This document shows positions 25,999-35,503 of a stretch of 64,000 nt of DNA, in pieces; within the stretch, counting starts at the first letter, position 1; each line of letters starts with the position of its first letter. The notes below the pieces were generated by a model. That model worked only from the letters and a program-made list of their open reading frames with translations, was not told the origin of the DNA and ran no database searches. A program made the translations under genes and the position numbers. The stretch covers positions 47,491 through 111,490 of the forward strand of contig NZ_JAUDBQ010000016.1 of NCBI RefSeq assembly GCF_030372105.1, read 5' to 3'. This DNA is from Cellulomonas cellasea (lineage in GTDB: Bacteria > Actinomycetota > Actinomycetes > Actinomycetales > Cellulomonadaceae).

Positions 25999-27579
25999 AT
26001 GAGACGACTAGTCGCACAACGCACCCTCGCGGCGAGCGCCGCGACGGCCCTGGCGGCCACGATCGGCCTGACCGCCCTGGCCATGCCCGCCGCCCAGGCG
26101 GCGACCGGCAGCGCCACCGGCTACGCGAGCAGCAACGGCGGCACCACCGGCGGAGCCGGCGGCCAGACCGTGCGGGCCACCACGGGCACCGCGATCCACG
26201 CGGCCCTGTGCAGCCGGGCCAGCACCAGCACCCCGATCACCATCGAGGTCGTGGGGACCATCAACCACGGCAACACGTCCAAGGCGTCGGGCTCCTCCTG
26301 CAGCACCGCGGACGGCGTGATCGAGCTCAAGGGGATCAGCAACGTCACGATCGTCGGTGTCGGCAGCGGCGCCACCTTCGACCAGGTCGGCATCCACATC
26401 CGGGACTCCCGCAACATCATCATCCAGAACGTGACGGTCAAGAACGTCAAGAAGTCGGGCTCGCCCACATCCAACGGCGGCGACGCCATCGGCATGGAGG
26501 ACGGCGTCCGCAACGTGTGGGTGGACCACGTCACCCTGGAGGCCTCGGGTGGTGAGTCGGAGGGCTTCGACGGCCTGTTCGACATGAAGAACAACACCCA
26601 GTACGTGACGCTGTCGTACAGCGTCCTGCGCAACTCGGGCCGTGGCGGCCTTATCGGCTCCAGCGAGAGCGACACCACGAACGGCTTCGTCACGTTCCAC
26701 CACAACCGCTACGAGAACATCGACTCCCGCGCGCCCTTGCTGCGTGGCGGCATCGCGCACATCTACAACAACCACTACGTGAGCCTCAACGAGTCCGGCA
26801 TCAACTCGCGGGCCGGGGCCAAGGCGAAGGTGGAGAACAACTACTTCGAGGACTCCAAGGACGTCCTCGGCACCTTCTACACGGACCAGGCCGGCTACTG
26901 GCAGGTCGCCGGCAACATCTTCGACAACGTGACGTGGTCCAGCCGCAGCGGCGACAACCAGCCCGCCGGCCCCAACCCCACGTCGAACACGACCGTCAGC
27001 ATCCCGTACTCCTACGGCCTGGACGGCGCGAGCTGCGTGCCCGACGTCGTCCGCCAGACGGCAGGCGCCAACACGGGGCTGCGCGTGTCGAACGGCTCGT
27101 GCACGCCGCAGACGCCGAGCCCCACGACCAACCCGACGACGAACCCCACCACCAACCCCACGTCCAACCCGACGACCAGCCCGACGACCAGCCCGACGTC
27201 GAACCCGACGCCGAGCGGGACCAACCTGAGCATCGGCGCCAGCTCCGACGGCTCGAGCAAGGCGAGCGGGACGAGCTACGGCAACGCCCACGACGGCTCG
27301 ACGAGCACCTACTGGTCGCCCTCGGGAACCACCGGGCGGATCTCGATCAAGTGGGGCTCGGCCACCACCGTGTCCAAGGTCAACATCCGTGAGGCGTCCG
27401 GCGCCGTCGGCAACATCGGGGCGTGGAAGGTCGTCAACAACGACACCGGCGCGACCCTGGCCACGGGCAACGGCGCCGGGGTGATCTCCTTCACCGCGAC
27501 CTCGCTGAAGAAGATCAACTTCGAGATCACCAGCGCGTCGGGCACGCCGCGCATCGCGGAGTTCGAGACCTACAAGTAG
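25999..27579 (+). CDS. Secreted pectate lyase (PL1) with C-terminal F5/8-type domain
   Basis: The 526-residue exoenzyme should cleave polygalacturonate by beta-elimination outside the cell. It has a signal peptide at residues 1-34 (cleavage after AQA) and a PL1 parallel beta-helix at about 35-350. Signatures are WVDH (in RNVWVDHVTL), FDMKNN and the catalytic Arg in SRAPLLRGG (RxPxxR). A Thr-Pro-Asn linker of 4-residue repeats (about 372-410) leads to a ~115-residue discoidin-like carbohydrate-binding domain (NLSIGASSDGSSKASGTSYGNAHDGS...). It is a single-gene transcript with its own operators upstream and a strong terminator downstream. Confidence 0.92.
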   Translation: MRRLVAQRTLAASAATALAATIGLTALAMPAAQAATGSATGYASSNGGTTGGAGGQTVRATTGTAIHAALCSRASTSTPITIEVVGTINHGNTSKASGSSCSTADGVIELKGISNVTIVGVGSGATFDQVGIHIRDSRNIIIQNVTVKNVKKSGSPTSNGGDAIGMEDGVRNVWVDHVTLEASGGESEGFDGLFDMKNNTQYVTLSYSVLRNSGRGGLIGSSESDTTNGFVTFHHNRYENIDSRAPLLRGGIAHIYNNHYVSLNESGINSRAGAKAKVENNYFEDSKDVLGTFYTDQAGYWQVAGNIFDNVTWSSRSGDNQPAGPNPTSNTTVSIPYSYGLDGASCVPDVVRQTAGANTGLRVSNGSCTPQTPSPTTNPTTNPTTNPTSNPTTSPTTSPTSNPTPSGTNLSIGASSDGSSKASGTSYGNAHDGSTSTYWSPSGTTGRISIKWGSATTVSKVNIREASGAVGNIGAWKVVNNDTGATLATGNGAGVISFTATSLKKINFEITSASGTPRIAEFETYK

Positions 27580-27648
27580 CACCCGCCGCGTCGCCGGACC
27601 CGTCTCGCGGTGACGTGAGAGGGCAGTCCGCGCGGTGAGGCAGCGACA

Positions 27649-27684
27649 TCGAAGGCCCCGGGGCGCGCGCTCCGGGGCCTTCGA
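27649..27684. terminator. Bidirectional terminator between pectate lyase and VOC gene
   Basis: TCGAAGGCCCCGG (27649-27661) and CCGGGGCCTTCGA (27672-27684) form a perfect 13-bp stem with a 10-nt loop between convergent genes. No U-tract follows, as is common for high-GC actinobacterial terminators. Confidence 0.8.
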
Positions 27685-27693
27685 CGCGCGCGA

Positions 27694-28125
27694 TCACTCG
27701 GGGCGCCGTTCCAGCACGTGCAGGTAGTGCGGGTTCGACATGACGCCCAGCACGTTCCCGAACGGGTCCACCACCGCCGCGGTGACGTAGCCCTCGCCCC
27801 GGGGCGTCGGCTCCTCGAAGGGCGTGGCGCCCCGTGCCAGCAGGTCCTCGTAGGTCTGCCGCGGGTCGTCGACGTGCCAGTAGGCGATGGCGCCTCCCGG
27901 GTCGTCGCTGGAGCGTGGTGGCGCGAAGGAGGAGTCGATGATGCCGAGCTCGTGCTGGTAGTCGCCGATGCGGAACTCCATGTACCGCGGGGGAGCGGGA
28001 GGCTCGGGCATGACGTAGTACGGCTCGACGCCCAGCAGCTGGCTGTACCAATCGGCGGCTGCTGCGACGTCCGGGGCCCAGAAGCTGATGGTGGTGAGTC
28101 CTCGCAGAGGGCTGGTCTTGCTCAT
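27694..28125 (-). CDS. VOC (glyoxalase/bleomycin-resistance fold) protein
   Basis: The 143-residue protein has two beta-alpha-beta-beta-beta modules: LRGLTTISFWAPDVAAAADWYSQLLGVEPYY and AIAYWHVDDPRQTYEDLLARGATPFEEPTPRGEGYVTAAVVDPFGNVLGVM. Metal-ligand positions are only partly conserved (His in YQHELGI, Glu in MEFRIG), so the activity cannot be named. It is monocistronic and divergent from the alkylation-repair operon. Confidence 0.85.
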   Translation of the reverse strand: MSKTSPLRGLTTISFWAPDVAAAADWYSQLLGVEPYYVMPEPPAPPRYMEFRIGDYQHELGIIDSSFAPPRSSDDPGGAIAYWHVDDPRQTYEDLLARGATPFEEPTPRGEGYVTAAVVDPFGNVLGVMSNPHYLHVLERRPE

Positions 28126-28304
28126 CGCCCGCGCTCCCTCGTGTCGATGGCCGAGCGGCCAACCGGCCGCCCGGTGTTGTCGTCATCGTCACCCCGGCCC
28201 GTCGGGGCCCGCACCCGCAGGGGCGTGTCGCCGTCCGCCGCCGTCGCCACGGTCATGTCTGAAACCCGCCAGCCTTCGCCGCGCCGCGGGGTGAGGATGG
28301 ACCC

Positions 28305-29927
28305 ATGAGCAGCGACCGGACCGCGCACGCCGACGGGGCGCGATGCGCCCTGGGCGACCCGATGTTCGCGGAGCGCTACCGGGCGATCGACGCGCGCGAC
28401 ACCCGGTTCGACGGGCGGTTCTTCACGGCGGTCTCCTCGACCGGGATCTACTGCCGGCCCTCATGCCCGGCCCGCACCCCGGCGCCTCGGAACGTCACCT
28501 TCTTCCTCACGTCGGCCGCCGCGCACCAGGCGGGCTACCGCGCCTGCAAGCGCTGCCTGCCGGAGGCGGCGCCCGGCACACCGGACTGGGACCTGCGGGG
28601 CGACCTGGCCGCCCGCGCGATGCGCCTGATCGCCGATGGCGTTGTCGACAGGGAGGGCGTCGACGGCTTGGCCGCGCGTCTGGGCTACACGGCCCGGCAC
28701 GTCCACCGGCTGCTGGTGGCCGAGCTCGGCGCGGGGCCGCTCGCCCTCGCAAGGGCCCGGCGGGCCCAGACTGCCCGCTCGCTGCTGGTGGGCACCAGCC
28801 TGCCGATGGCGCAGGTGGCATTCGCAGCGGGCTTCGGCTCGATCCGGCAGTTCAACGAGACGGTCCACGAGGTCTTCGCGGCCCGGCCGAGCGAGGTGCG
28901 CGCCCGCGCCGGCGCCGTCCCGGGCGGCCACCCGCCGACGGGCGCGACCGCGGCGGACGCGCCGGTGCGGCTCGACCTCGACCTGCCCGTGCGGCAGCCG
29001 TTCGACGCGCCAGGCGTCTTCCGATTCCTGGCCATGCGCGCGATCCGGGGGGTGGAGGTGGCCGACCTCCGCGGCGACGGCCCGCTGCGGTACGCCCGGA
29101 CGCTCACCCTCCCGCATGGCCCCGGCGCGCTCGAGGTCGTCGCGACGCCTACGGCAGGCGGATGGCGGCTGCGCGCGGGGCTCGAGCTCGCCTCATTGGC
29201 CGACGTCGTCCCCGCAGTCGCCCGCGCCCGGCGCATGCTCGACCTGGACGCCGACCCTCTCGCCATCGACGACGCGCTGGGCGCCGACCCCCGGCTGGCC
29301 CCGCTTGTCACGCGCACGCCGGGGATCCGCGTGCCGGGCGCGGTGGACCCGCATGAGCTGGTGGTCCGGGCGCTCGTCGGGCAGCAGATCTCCGTCGCCG
29401 CCGCCCGCACCCACCTGGGCCGCCTCGCCACCGAGGTGGGGGCTCCGCACGCCTCGGGCATCCCCGGCCTCGATCGGATCTTCCCCACACCCGCCCAGAT
29501 CGTCGAGGGAGTGCCGGAGCCCGACGAGCACCTGGACCCGGACCGGCCCCTGCGACTTCCCCGTCAGGCGGTGCGCGCCGTGCTGGCGACCGCCCGGGCC
29601 CTGGCCGACGGCAGCCTCGACGTCCATGTCGGCGCCGATCCGGAGGCGCTGCGCGCCCAGCTCGTCGCCCGCCCGAGGATCGGCCCGTGGACCGCCGCCT
29701 ACATCGCCATGCGCGTGCTGGGCGATCCCGACGCCTGGCTCGACGGCGATGTCGCGCTCGTCGCCGGCGCGCGCGCGGTCGGCGTGCTCGAGGACGACGG
29801 CCCCATGGCCGCCAGCCACCGGGCGCTCACACGCCATGCCGCCGCCTGGGCGCCATGGCGCTCATATGCCGCGATGCACCTGTGGCAGGCCGCCGACGCG
29901 GCCCGCCCCGAGAGGAGAGCCCCATGA
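28305..29927 (+). CDS. Ada-AlkA fusion: methyl-phosphotriester sensor, AraC HTH and 3-methyladenine glycosylase
   Basis: The 540-residue protein joins three domains. The Ada N-domain has zinc ligands C50, C54, C81 and C84 at exactly the spacing of E. coli Ada (4-27-3), so C50 would accept methyl groups from phosphotriesters. An AraC-type HTH covers about 95-205 ([29 protein letters not shown]). The AlkA glycosylase covers about 225-530, with the helix-hairpin-helix [15 protein letters not shown] and the catalytic Asp in AWLDGDVAL. It should remove alkylated bases and activate alkylation genes. It overlaps the Ogt gene by 4 bp, forming a compact adaptive-response operon. Confidence 0.93.
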   Translation: MSSDRTAHADGARCALGDPMFAERYRAIDARDTRFDGRFFTAVSSTGIYCRPSCPARTPAPRNVTFFLTSAAAHQAGYRACKRCLPEAAPGTPDWDLRGDLAARAMRLIADGVVDREGVDGLAARLGYTARHVHRLLVAELGAGPLALARARRAQTARSLLVGTSLPMAQVAFAAGFGSIRQFNETVHEVFAARPSEVRARAGAVPGGHPPTGATAADAPVRLDLDLPVRQPFDAPGVFRFLAMRAIRGVEVADLRGDGPLRYARTLTLPHGPGALEVVATPTAGGWRLRAGLELASLADVVPAVARARRMLDLDADPLAIDDALGADPRLAPLVTRTPGIRVPGAVDPHELVVRALVGQQISVAAARTHLGRLATEVGAPHASGIPGLDRIFPTPAQIVEGVPEPDEHLDPDRPLRLPRQAVRAVLATARALADGSLDVHVGADPEALRAQLVARPRIGPWTAAYIAMRVLGDPDAWLDGDVALVAGARAVGVLEDDGPMAASHRALTRHAAAWAPWRSYAAMHLWQAADAARPERRAP

Positions 29928-30502
29928 CCGCGAGCACTGCGACGGCGAGCACCACGATGGCGAGCACTGCGACGGCCGGCACGCCAGATGGCCCGTTCAC
30001 CGTCCTGCTCAACGGCGGCGACGTCCTCGCCTCCGGTTGGACCGAGGACGTCGCGTCCCTCCTCGCGCTCGTGCACCCGTCCCTGCGCCCCGCGCCCGGC
30101 GACGTGGTGCGGGCGGGACCGGCGACCCAGGACGAGGCGGCCAGGTCGGCTCTCGGCGCGGTCGCCGCGTTCTACGACGGCGACCTCGAGGCGCCCGCCA
30201 GGATCGCCGTCCGCCAGCGGTCGGGGGAGTTCCGCATGCGTGCCTGGGAGGTGCTGCGGCAGGTCGCCCCCGGCGAGCGCGTCACGTACTCGGACTACGC
30301 GGTGCGCGCGGGCCATCCCGCGGCGGTGCGGGCGGCGGCCGCGGCATGCGCGATGAACGCCGCGGCGCTGTTCGTCCCCTGCCACCGGGTCCTGCGGTCC
30401 GACGGCGGGCTCGGCGGGTTCCGGTACGGCCTCGCCCGCAAGCAGCGGCTGCTCGACCATGAGGCGGGATCGGGCCCGCAGCCGGTGTTGTTCCCGTTCT
30501 AG
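29924..30502 (+). CDS. ogt: Methylated-DNA-protein cysteine methyltransferase (Ogt/MGMT)
   Basis: The 192-residue suicide enzyme transfers O6-methyl from guanine to its own Cys. The active site is C153 in [12 protein letters not shown], preceded by the helix-turn-helix [26 protein letters not shown] with the Asn hinge. The N-terminus (residues 1-20) is a Thr/Ala/Ser repeat made of three 15-bp units. ATG 29924 follows GAGAGGAGAG and overlaps the TGA of the Ada-AlkA gene. Confidence 0.93.
   Translation: MTASTATASTTMASTATAGTPDGPFTVLLNGGDVLASGWTEDVASLLALVHPSLRPAPGDVVRAGPATQDEAARSALGAVAAFYDGDLEAPARIAVRQRSGEFRMRAWEVLRQVAPGERVTYSDYAVRAGHPAAVRAAAAACAMNAAALFVPCHRVLRSDGGLGGFRYGLARKQRLLDHEAGSGPQPVLFPF
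29930..29974 (+). repeat. 15-bp tandem repeat at the 5' end of ogt
   Basis: Three 15-bp units, GCGAGCACTGCGACG at 29930 and 29960 and a variant at 29945, encode ASTAT-like peptides directly after the start codon. The following 11 bp resemble part of a fourth unit. They lie outside the conserved enzyme. Confidence 0.8.
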
Positions 30503-30545
30503 CCCAACCCCCGCGCCTCGGCCCGGCCAGCGGCGAGGGCAGCCG

Positions 30546-30719
30546 TCAGACGGCGGGCCCCGGCTGCCCACCAGGGTGCGGGGGAGTGCTGTCGCGCGCG
30601 TCGAGGATCCCGTCGCGCACGGCACGCCGGACGATCCAGTACGCGGCGTACAGCGTCGCGGCGAGCACCAGGAGGCTGATCAGCAGGGAGATGACGGAGG
30701 CGGCTGCGAGCGATCTCAT
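30546..30719 (-). CDS. Small single-pass membrane protein (hypothetical)
   Basis: This 57-codon frame starts at ATG 30719 and ends at TGA 30546. It encodes one hydrophobic helix (residues about 4-29: LAAASVISLLISLLVLAATLY...) followed by a basic stretch WIVRRAVRDG and a Pro/Gly-rich tail. The inside-positive pattern suggests an out-in orientation. It lies between ogt (convergent) and the LacI gene on the same strand. I do not recognise a family; codon third positions are GC-rich as in real genes. Confidence 0.6.
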   Translation of the reverse strand: MRSLAAASVISLLISLLVLAATLYAAYWIVRRAVRDGILDARDSTPPHPGGQPGPAV

Positions 30720-30803
30720 GTCCGGATGCTAGGGACAGGGCGGGACCACCGAGCGGGATTCGGCCAGGGGAGTTGTGGGTCTTGGCCGGAGGATTCGGGG
30801 GTG

Positions 30804-31859
30804 TCAGGCGCCGCGCAGCCGGGCCGTGCTCTCCCGGACGATGAGCTCGGTGGCCAGGTCGATGCGCTGGTTCGCCGGGGTCTCCCCGCGCGCGAGGCTC
30901 AGCACCATGCGGGTCGCGGTGCCGGCCATCTCGCGCAGGGGCTGGCGGATGGTGGTGAGCGGCGGCCCGATCCACTCGGTGAGGGGCAGGTCGTCGTAGC
31001 CCACCACCGACAGGTCCTCGGGAACGCGCAGCCCGAGCTCGCGGGCCGCGCGGATGACGCCGAGGGCCTGCAGGTCCGATCCGGCGAAGATGGCGGTGGG
31101 CCGGTTGGGGCGGCTGAGCAGGTCGAGGCCGTGCTGGTAGCCGCCCTGGACGAAGAAGTCGCCGTGGCGCACGAGCTCGGGGTCGACGGGCGCGCCGACC
31201 TCGTCGAGCGCGGTGCGGTACCCGTCGATGCGGGCGCGGCTGCAGAGCACGTCGGTGGGCCCGGCGATGACGGCGATGCGGCGGTGGCCGAGGCCGAGCA
31301 GGTGGCGGGTCGCGGCGAGGCCGCCGTTCCAGTTCTGCGAGCCGACGGTGGGGATACCGGCGGGCGGCTCCCCGGCGGTGTCGACCACGACGAAGGGGAT
31401 GGCGCGGGACTCGAGTTGGCGGCGTTGGGTGGGCTCGAGGTCGGACATCACCAGGATGACGCCGAGCGGGCGCCGGGCGAGCAGGTCGTCGAGCCATTCT
31501 TGGCGGGGCCGGTGTGCGCCGCCCAGGTCCGAGAGCACCACACCGACGCGGGCGGGGCCCGCCACCTGCTCGACGCCCTTGATGATCTCGACGGCCCACG
31601 CCGAGTCCAGCTCGTGGAACACGAGGTCGAGCAGCCGGGGCCCGGACGGGGTGCGGCTGCGGCGGCGCTGGTAGCGGTGGTGGGCGAGCGCGGCCTCGAC
31701 GCGAGCGCGGGTCGCCGCGGCCACGTCGGGGCGACCGTTGAGCACCTTGGACACCGTGGGCACGGAGACCCCGGCCTCGGCGGCGATGGTCGCGATGGTG
31801 GGGGCGGTGCTGGCGCCCGGGTCGTGGTCGATGCTGCTCATCCGGGTCTCGGTCCCCAT
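30804..31859 (-). CDS. LacI-family transcriptional regulator of the xylan-oligosaccharide locus
   Basis: The 351-residue repressor has an N-terminal LacI HTH (TIATIAAEAGVSVPTVSKVLNGRPDVAAATRARV, about 21-55) and hinge. A periplasmic-binding-protein-like effector domain follows (about 75-345), with typical segments VGVVLSDLGG, GVILVMSDL and VPEDLSVVGYDDLPLTEWIGPPLTTIRQP. It is divergent from the GH3-ABC operon over a 213-bp spacer with TTTCGA motifs, so it probably represses that operon and perhaps manD-GH67 until a xylo- or uronic-acid sugar binds. ATG 31841 is an alternative start. Confidence 0.9.
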   Translation of the reverse strand: MGTETRMSSIDHDPGASTAPTIATIAAEAGVSVPTVSKVLNGRPDVAAATRARVEAALAHHRYQRRRSRTPSGPRLLDLVFHELDSAWAVEIIKGVEQVAGPARVGVVLSDLGGAHRPRQEWLDDLLARRPLGVILVMSDLEPTQRRQLESRAIPFVVVDTAGEPPAGIPTVGSQNWNGGLAATRHLLGLGHRRIAVIAGPTDVLCSRARIDGYRTALDEVGAPVDPELVRHGDFFVQGGYQHGLDLLSRPNRPTAIFAGSDLQALGVIRAARELGLRVPEDLSVVGYDDLPLTEWIGPPLTTIRQPLREMAGTATRMVLSLARGETPANQRIDLATELIVRESTARLRGA

Positions 31860-32021
31860 CTCTGCTTCGCGCCCCGCAAGTTTCGATCAAAAAGGTAGCA
31901 CTTGGGCGCATCTGTCACGCGGGGCAAATGGGGGGTGCGCGGGTGATCTGGCCTGCCCGGCGCCCTTGACGCGTCTGCGCGGGACCCCTAGCGCCCTTGC
32001 ACCAGACATATCGGACACTCG

Positions 32022-32035
32022 TTCGATAGTTTCGA
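32022..32035. promoter_or_regulatory. LacI operator candidate before the GH3-ABC operon
   Basis: TTCGATAGTTTCGA (32022-32035) contains two TTCGA half-sites and sits 37 bp upstream of the GH3 start. A related AAGTTTCGATC occurs at about 31879-31888, next to the regulator's own start. CGAAA/TTTCG-rich sites are typical of actinobacterial xylan regulators. The remainder of the spacer (31860-32072) shows no gene. Confidence 0.45.
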
Positions 32036-32072
32036 GACCCACGGCGTGGTGGGTGCGGAGGTGTCCTGACCG

Positions 32073-34490
32073 ATGGCCGTCGACCCGGACTTCCTCGCGC
32101 ATGACGCCACCGCCCCCGGGCCTGACGGCGGCATCGACCCCGGCCCGGCGCCCTGGCGGGACCCTTCCAGGCCCGTCGCCGAGCGCGTCGAGGCGCTCCT
32201 CGCCCGGATGTCCCTGGACGAGAAGCTGGCCCAACTCGTCGGCCTGTGGGTCGGGGCCGACGCCTCAGGCGCCGTCGTCGCCCCGCACCAGAACGAGATG
32301 TCCGACGGCGCACTCGTCTGGGACGAGGTCATCCGCGACGGCCTGGGCCAGCTCACCCGCCCGCTCGGCGCCGCGCCAGTCGACCCGGTGGCGGGCGCGC
32401 GCTCGCTGGCGCGCTCCCAGGCCGCCATCATGTCCGCGAGCAGATGGCGGATCCCCGCACTCGTGCACGAGGAGTGCCTCACCGGATTCACCACCTGGGG
32501 CGCCACCGCGTACCCCGTGCCGCTATCCTGGGGGGCCGCCTTCGACCCGGCCCTCGTGGAGCGCATGGCCGCGCGGATCGGCGCCTCGATGCGGGCCGTG
32601 GGCGTCCACCAGGGGTTGGCGCCCGTGCTCGACGTCAGCCGGGACGCGCGCTGGGGGCGCACCGAGGAGACCATCGGCGAAGACCCCTACCTGGTCGGCA
32701 CCCTCGGCGCCGCATACGTGCGTGGACTCGAGGGCGCGGGGGTCATCGCGACGCTCAAGCACTTCGCCGGGTACTCGGCGTCCCGCGCGGGGCGGAACCT
32801 GGCGCCCGTGTCCATGGGACCCCGCGAGCGCGCGGACGTCATCCTCCCGCCGTTCGAGATGGCCCTGCGCGACGGTGGCGCCCGCTCCGTCATGCACTCC
32901 TACGCCGACGTCGACGGGGTGCCGGCGGCCGCCGACGTCGGCCTGCTCACCACGCTGCTGCGCGACGAGTGGGGGTTCACCGGCACCGTCGTCGCGGACT
33001 ACTTCGGCATCCGGTTCCTGCAGGCGCTGCACGGCGTCGCACAGGACGAGGGGGAGGCCGCGGCGCTCGCGCTCACCGCCGGGGTCGACGTCGAGCTGCC
33101 CAGCGTCCACTGCTACGGGGCGCCGCTGCGGGAGTCGGTGGCCCGCGGCGATGTCGACGAGTCGCTCGTGGACCGCGCGGCCCGCCGCGTGCTCGCCCAG
33201 AAGATCGGGCTGGGCATGCTGGACGACGGATGGGAGCCGGAGCCGGCGGGCCTCGACGAGGTCGACCTCGACGACGACGAGAACAAGGCGCTGGCCCTGC
33301 GGCTCGCGCGCGAGGCGGTGGTGCTGCTGGCCAACCCCCACGCCACGCTGCCCCTGCGCGACCTCCAGCGCGTCGCCGTGGTGGGCCCGCTGGCGGACGA
33401 CCCGCTCGCGATGATGGGCGACTACACCTTCCCGGCGCACGTCGCCGTCCACCACCCCGACGTCCCCCCGGGCGTCGACGCGCCGACACTGCTGGACGCG
33501 CTGCGCGGCGCCGGGGTGGATCCGCTCCACGCCCCCGGCTGCGCCGTCACCGGCGACGACACGTCGGGCTTCGCCGCGGCGGTGCGCGCCGCCGCCGCCG
33601 CGGACGTGTGCGTCGTGGCCGTCGGCGACCGTTCCGGGCTGTTCGGGCGCGGCACGTCGGGGGAGGGCAGCGACGCGACAGGCCTGCGGCTGCCCGGCGT
33701 CCAGGAGGACCTGGTGCGGGCCGTGCTGGGCGCTGGGACACCCGTGGTGCTGGTCCTCGTCACCGGGCGGCCCTATGCCGTGGGGGCGCTCTCGGACGAC
33801 GCGGCCGCCGTGGTGCAGGCGTTCTTCCCCGGGCAGCTCGGCGGGCAGGCGCTGGCCGAGGTGCTGCTCGGCGCCGTCAACCCGTCTGGGCGCCTGCCGG
33901 TGGGGATCCCCGCCGACCCGTCGGGCCAGCCCGCGCCGTACCTCACCGCCGCGCTGGGGCGGCGATGCGACATCTCCTCGGTGGACCCCACCCCGCGGTT
34001 CCCGTTCGGGCACGGCCTGTCCTACACGTCCTTCGCCTGGGAGGGCGCGCGCGTGGTCGGCACGGCGGACGGGCAGCGGGCCCGATGGGACTCCGCGGGG
34101 TCGGTGCAGGTGGAGGTCCTCATCCGCTGCTCGGGGGATCGGGCGGGGACGGAGGTCGTCCAACTCTACCTGCACGACCCGGTCGCCCAGGTGGTGCAAC
34201 CGGTGATGCGTCTCGTCGGCTACGCCCGGGTGGACCTCAGGCCAGGGGAGGTCGCGAGGGCGCGATTCACGGTCCACGCGGACCTCGCCTCATTCACCGG
34301 GCTGTGCGGCCGGCGGATCGTCGAGCCCGGCGACGTCGAGCTGTGGCTCGCCCGGTCCAGCGCGGATGTGCACGCGGTGCTGCCGCTGAGCCTCGAGGGG
34401 CCACTGCGGGAGGTCGGCCACGACCGCGTGATGACGTCGTCGTCGGCGGTCGCCCTCGTGGAAGGGGCCGGCGGGGTGGTGGTCTCGTGA
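32073..34490 (+). CDS. GH3 beta-glycosidase (probable beta-xylosidase/glucosidase)
   Basis: The 805-residue cytosolic GH3 enzyme has no signal peptide. The N-terminal TIM barrel carries VLDVSRDARWGRTEETIGEDPYLVG, KHFAGY and the nucleophile D309 in VVADYFGI. An alpha/beta sandwich (PLADDPLAMMGDYTFP, VVAVGDRSGLFGRGTSGEGSDATGL) would supply the acid/base, and a fibronectin-III-like C-terminal domain (about 650-770) follows. The RTEETIGEDPYLVG signature and partner genes favour a beta-xylosidase. It is the first gene of the operon, overlapping the first permease gene by 4 bp (GTGA). Confidence 0.92.
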   Translation: MAVDPDFLAHDATAPGPDGGIDPGPAPWRDPSRPVAERVEALLARMSLDEKLAQLVGLWVGADASGAVVAPHQNEMSDGALVWDEVIRDGLGQLTRPLGAAPVDPVAGARSLARSQAAIMSASRWRIPALVHEECLTGFTTWGATAYPVPLSWGAAFDPALVERMAARIGASMRAVGVHQGLAPVLDVSRDARWGRTEETIGEDPYLVGTLGAAYVRGLEGAGVIATLKHFAGYSASRAGRNLAPVSMGPRERADVILPPFEMALRDGGARSVMHSYADVDGVPAAADVGLLTTLLRDEWGFTGTVVADYFGIRFLQALHGVAQDEGEAAALALTAGVDVELPSVHCYGAPLRESVARGDVDESLVDRAARRVLAQKIGLGMLDDGWEPEPAGLDEVDLDDDENKALALRLAREAVVLLANPHATLPLRDLQRVAVVGPLADDPLAMMGDYTFPAHVAVHHPDVPPGVDAPTLLDALRGAGVDPLHAPGCAVTGDDTSGFAAAVRAAAAADVCVVAVGDRSGLFGRGTSGEGSDATGLRLPGVQEDLVRAVLGAGTPVVLVLVTGRPYAVGALSDDAAAVVQAFFPGQLGGQALAEVLLGAVNPSGRLPVGIPADPSGQPAPYLTAALGRRCDISSVDPTPRFPFGHGLSYTSFAWEGARVVGTADGQRARWDSAGSVQVEVLIRCSGDRAGTEVVQLYLHDPVAQVVQPVMRLVGYARVDLRPGEVARARFTVHADLASFTGLCGRRIVEPGDVELWLARSSADVHAVLPLSLEGPLREVGHDRVMTSSSAVALVEGAGGVVVS

Positions 34491-35503
34491 GCGTGCACGA
34501 CCCGGTGCTGTCGGGCCCGCCGCCCGCCGCGCCTGACGCCGCTCCGCGAGTCCCCGCCGGGCCGGCCCGCGGCGCCCGGCCCGTGCGCACCGCCCCCCGC
34601 CGGCTCACTTGGCGCCAGGCATGGCGGCGTGACTGGCGGCTGTACACGCTGGTCCTCACGCCGCTGCTGTTCCTGCTGCTGTTCCGCTACCTGCCGATGG
34701 CCGGCAACGTCATCGCCTTCCGCCGCTTCCAACCCGGCGGCAGCCTGTTCGGCGAGGAGTGGGTGGGCCTGCGGTACGTGGAGATGTTCGTCAACGACCC
34801 CACGTTCTGGAACGTCTTCCGCAACACGTTCATCCTCGGCGCCCTGACCCTGCTGGTCTGCTTCCCGATGCCGATCGTGCTCGCGCTGCTCATCAACGAG
34901 CTCCGCACGGCCAGGCTCAAGCGCCTCGTGCAGACCATCTCGTACCTGCCGCACTTCATGTCGATCGTCATCGTCGCCGGGATGGTCTTCCAGCTGCTGT
35001 CGGTGCAGGGCACGGTCAACCAGTTGGTCGGGCTGTTCGGCGGCGAGCCGGTCAGCTTCCTGCAGGACGCCGGCTGGTTCCGCACCATCTACGTCGGCTC
35101 CGAGCTCTGGCAGAGCGTGGGCTGGGGAACGATCCTCTACCTGGCGGCGCTGACGACCGTGGACGGCAACCTGTACGAGGCTGCGCGCATCGACGGCGCG
35201 AACCGGTGGCAGCAGACCTGGCACATCACGCTGCCGGGCATCCGGCCCACGATGATCACGCTCCTCATCCTCAACGTCGGCACCTTCATGGCGGTGGGCT
35301 TCGAGAAGGTGCTGCTGCTGTACAACCCGCTCACGTACCCGACCGCCGACGTCATCTCCACCTACCTGTACCGGGTGGGGATCCTCTCCTCGAACTTCAG
35401 CTACGCGGCGGCGATCGGCCTGTTCGAGGCGCTCATCGGCCTGACGCTGATCCTGTCCGCCAACGCGATCTCGCGCCGCACCGTGGGGACGAGCCTGTGG
35501 TGA
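34487..35503 (+). CDS. ABC sugar permease, LplB type
   Basis: The 338-residue binding-protein-dependent permease has a Pro-rich cytosolic N-terminus of about 45 residues and six predicted membrane helices. The coupling motif is EAARIDGANRWQQTWHITLPGIRPT (EAA loop). The LplB-type start RYLPMAGNVIAFRRFQPG..W.GLRYVEMF is clear. With the next permease and binding lipoprotein it forms an importer like the aldouronate-type LplA-YtcP-YtcQ systems. No ATPase gene is present, so a shared MsiK-like ATPase elsewhere is expected. Confidence 0.92.
   Translation: MSVHDPVLSGPPPAAPDAAPRVPAGPARGARPVRTAPRRLTWRQAWRRDWRLYTLVLTPLLFLLLFRYLPMAGNVIAFRRFQPGGSLFGEEWVGLRYVEMFVNDPTFWNVFRNTFILGALTLLVCFPMPIVLALLINELRTARLKRLVQTISYLPHFMSIVIVAGMVFQLLSVQGTVNQLVGLFGGEPVSFLQDAGWFRTIYVGSELWQSVGWGTILYLAALTTVDGNLYEAARIDGANRWQQTWHITLPGIRPTMITLLILNVGTFMAVGFEKVLLLYNPLTYPTADVISTYLYRVGILSSNFSYAAAIGLFEALIGLTLILSANAISRRTVGTSLW

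Noticed and set aside
27121..27225. Tandem repeat in the pectate lyase as another member of the minisatellite set
   Set aside because: It has a 12-bp period and encodes a Thr-Pro-Asn linker, which is normal in secreted carbohydrate enzymes, so it is not counted with the 15/18-bp arrays.
31860..32072. A LexA box near the GTTCGA at 32021-32026
   Set aside because: Only one half-site is present; the second half with the 4-bp spacing is missing, so it was assigned to a LacI-type operator instead.
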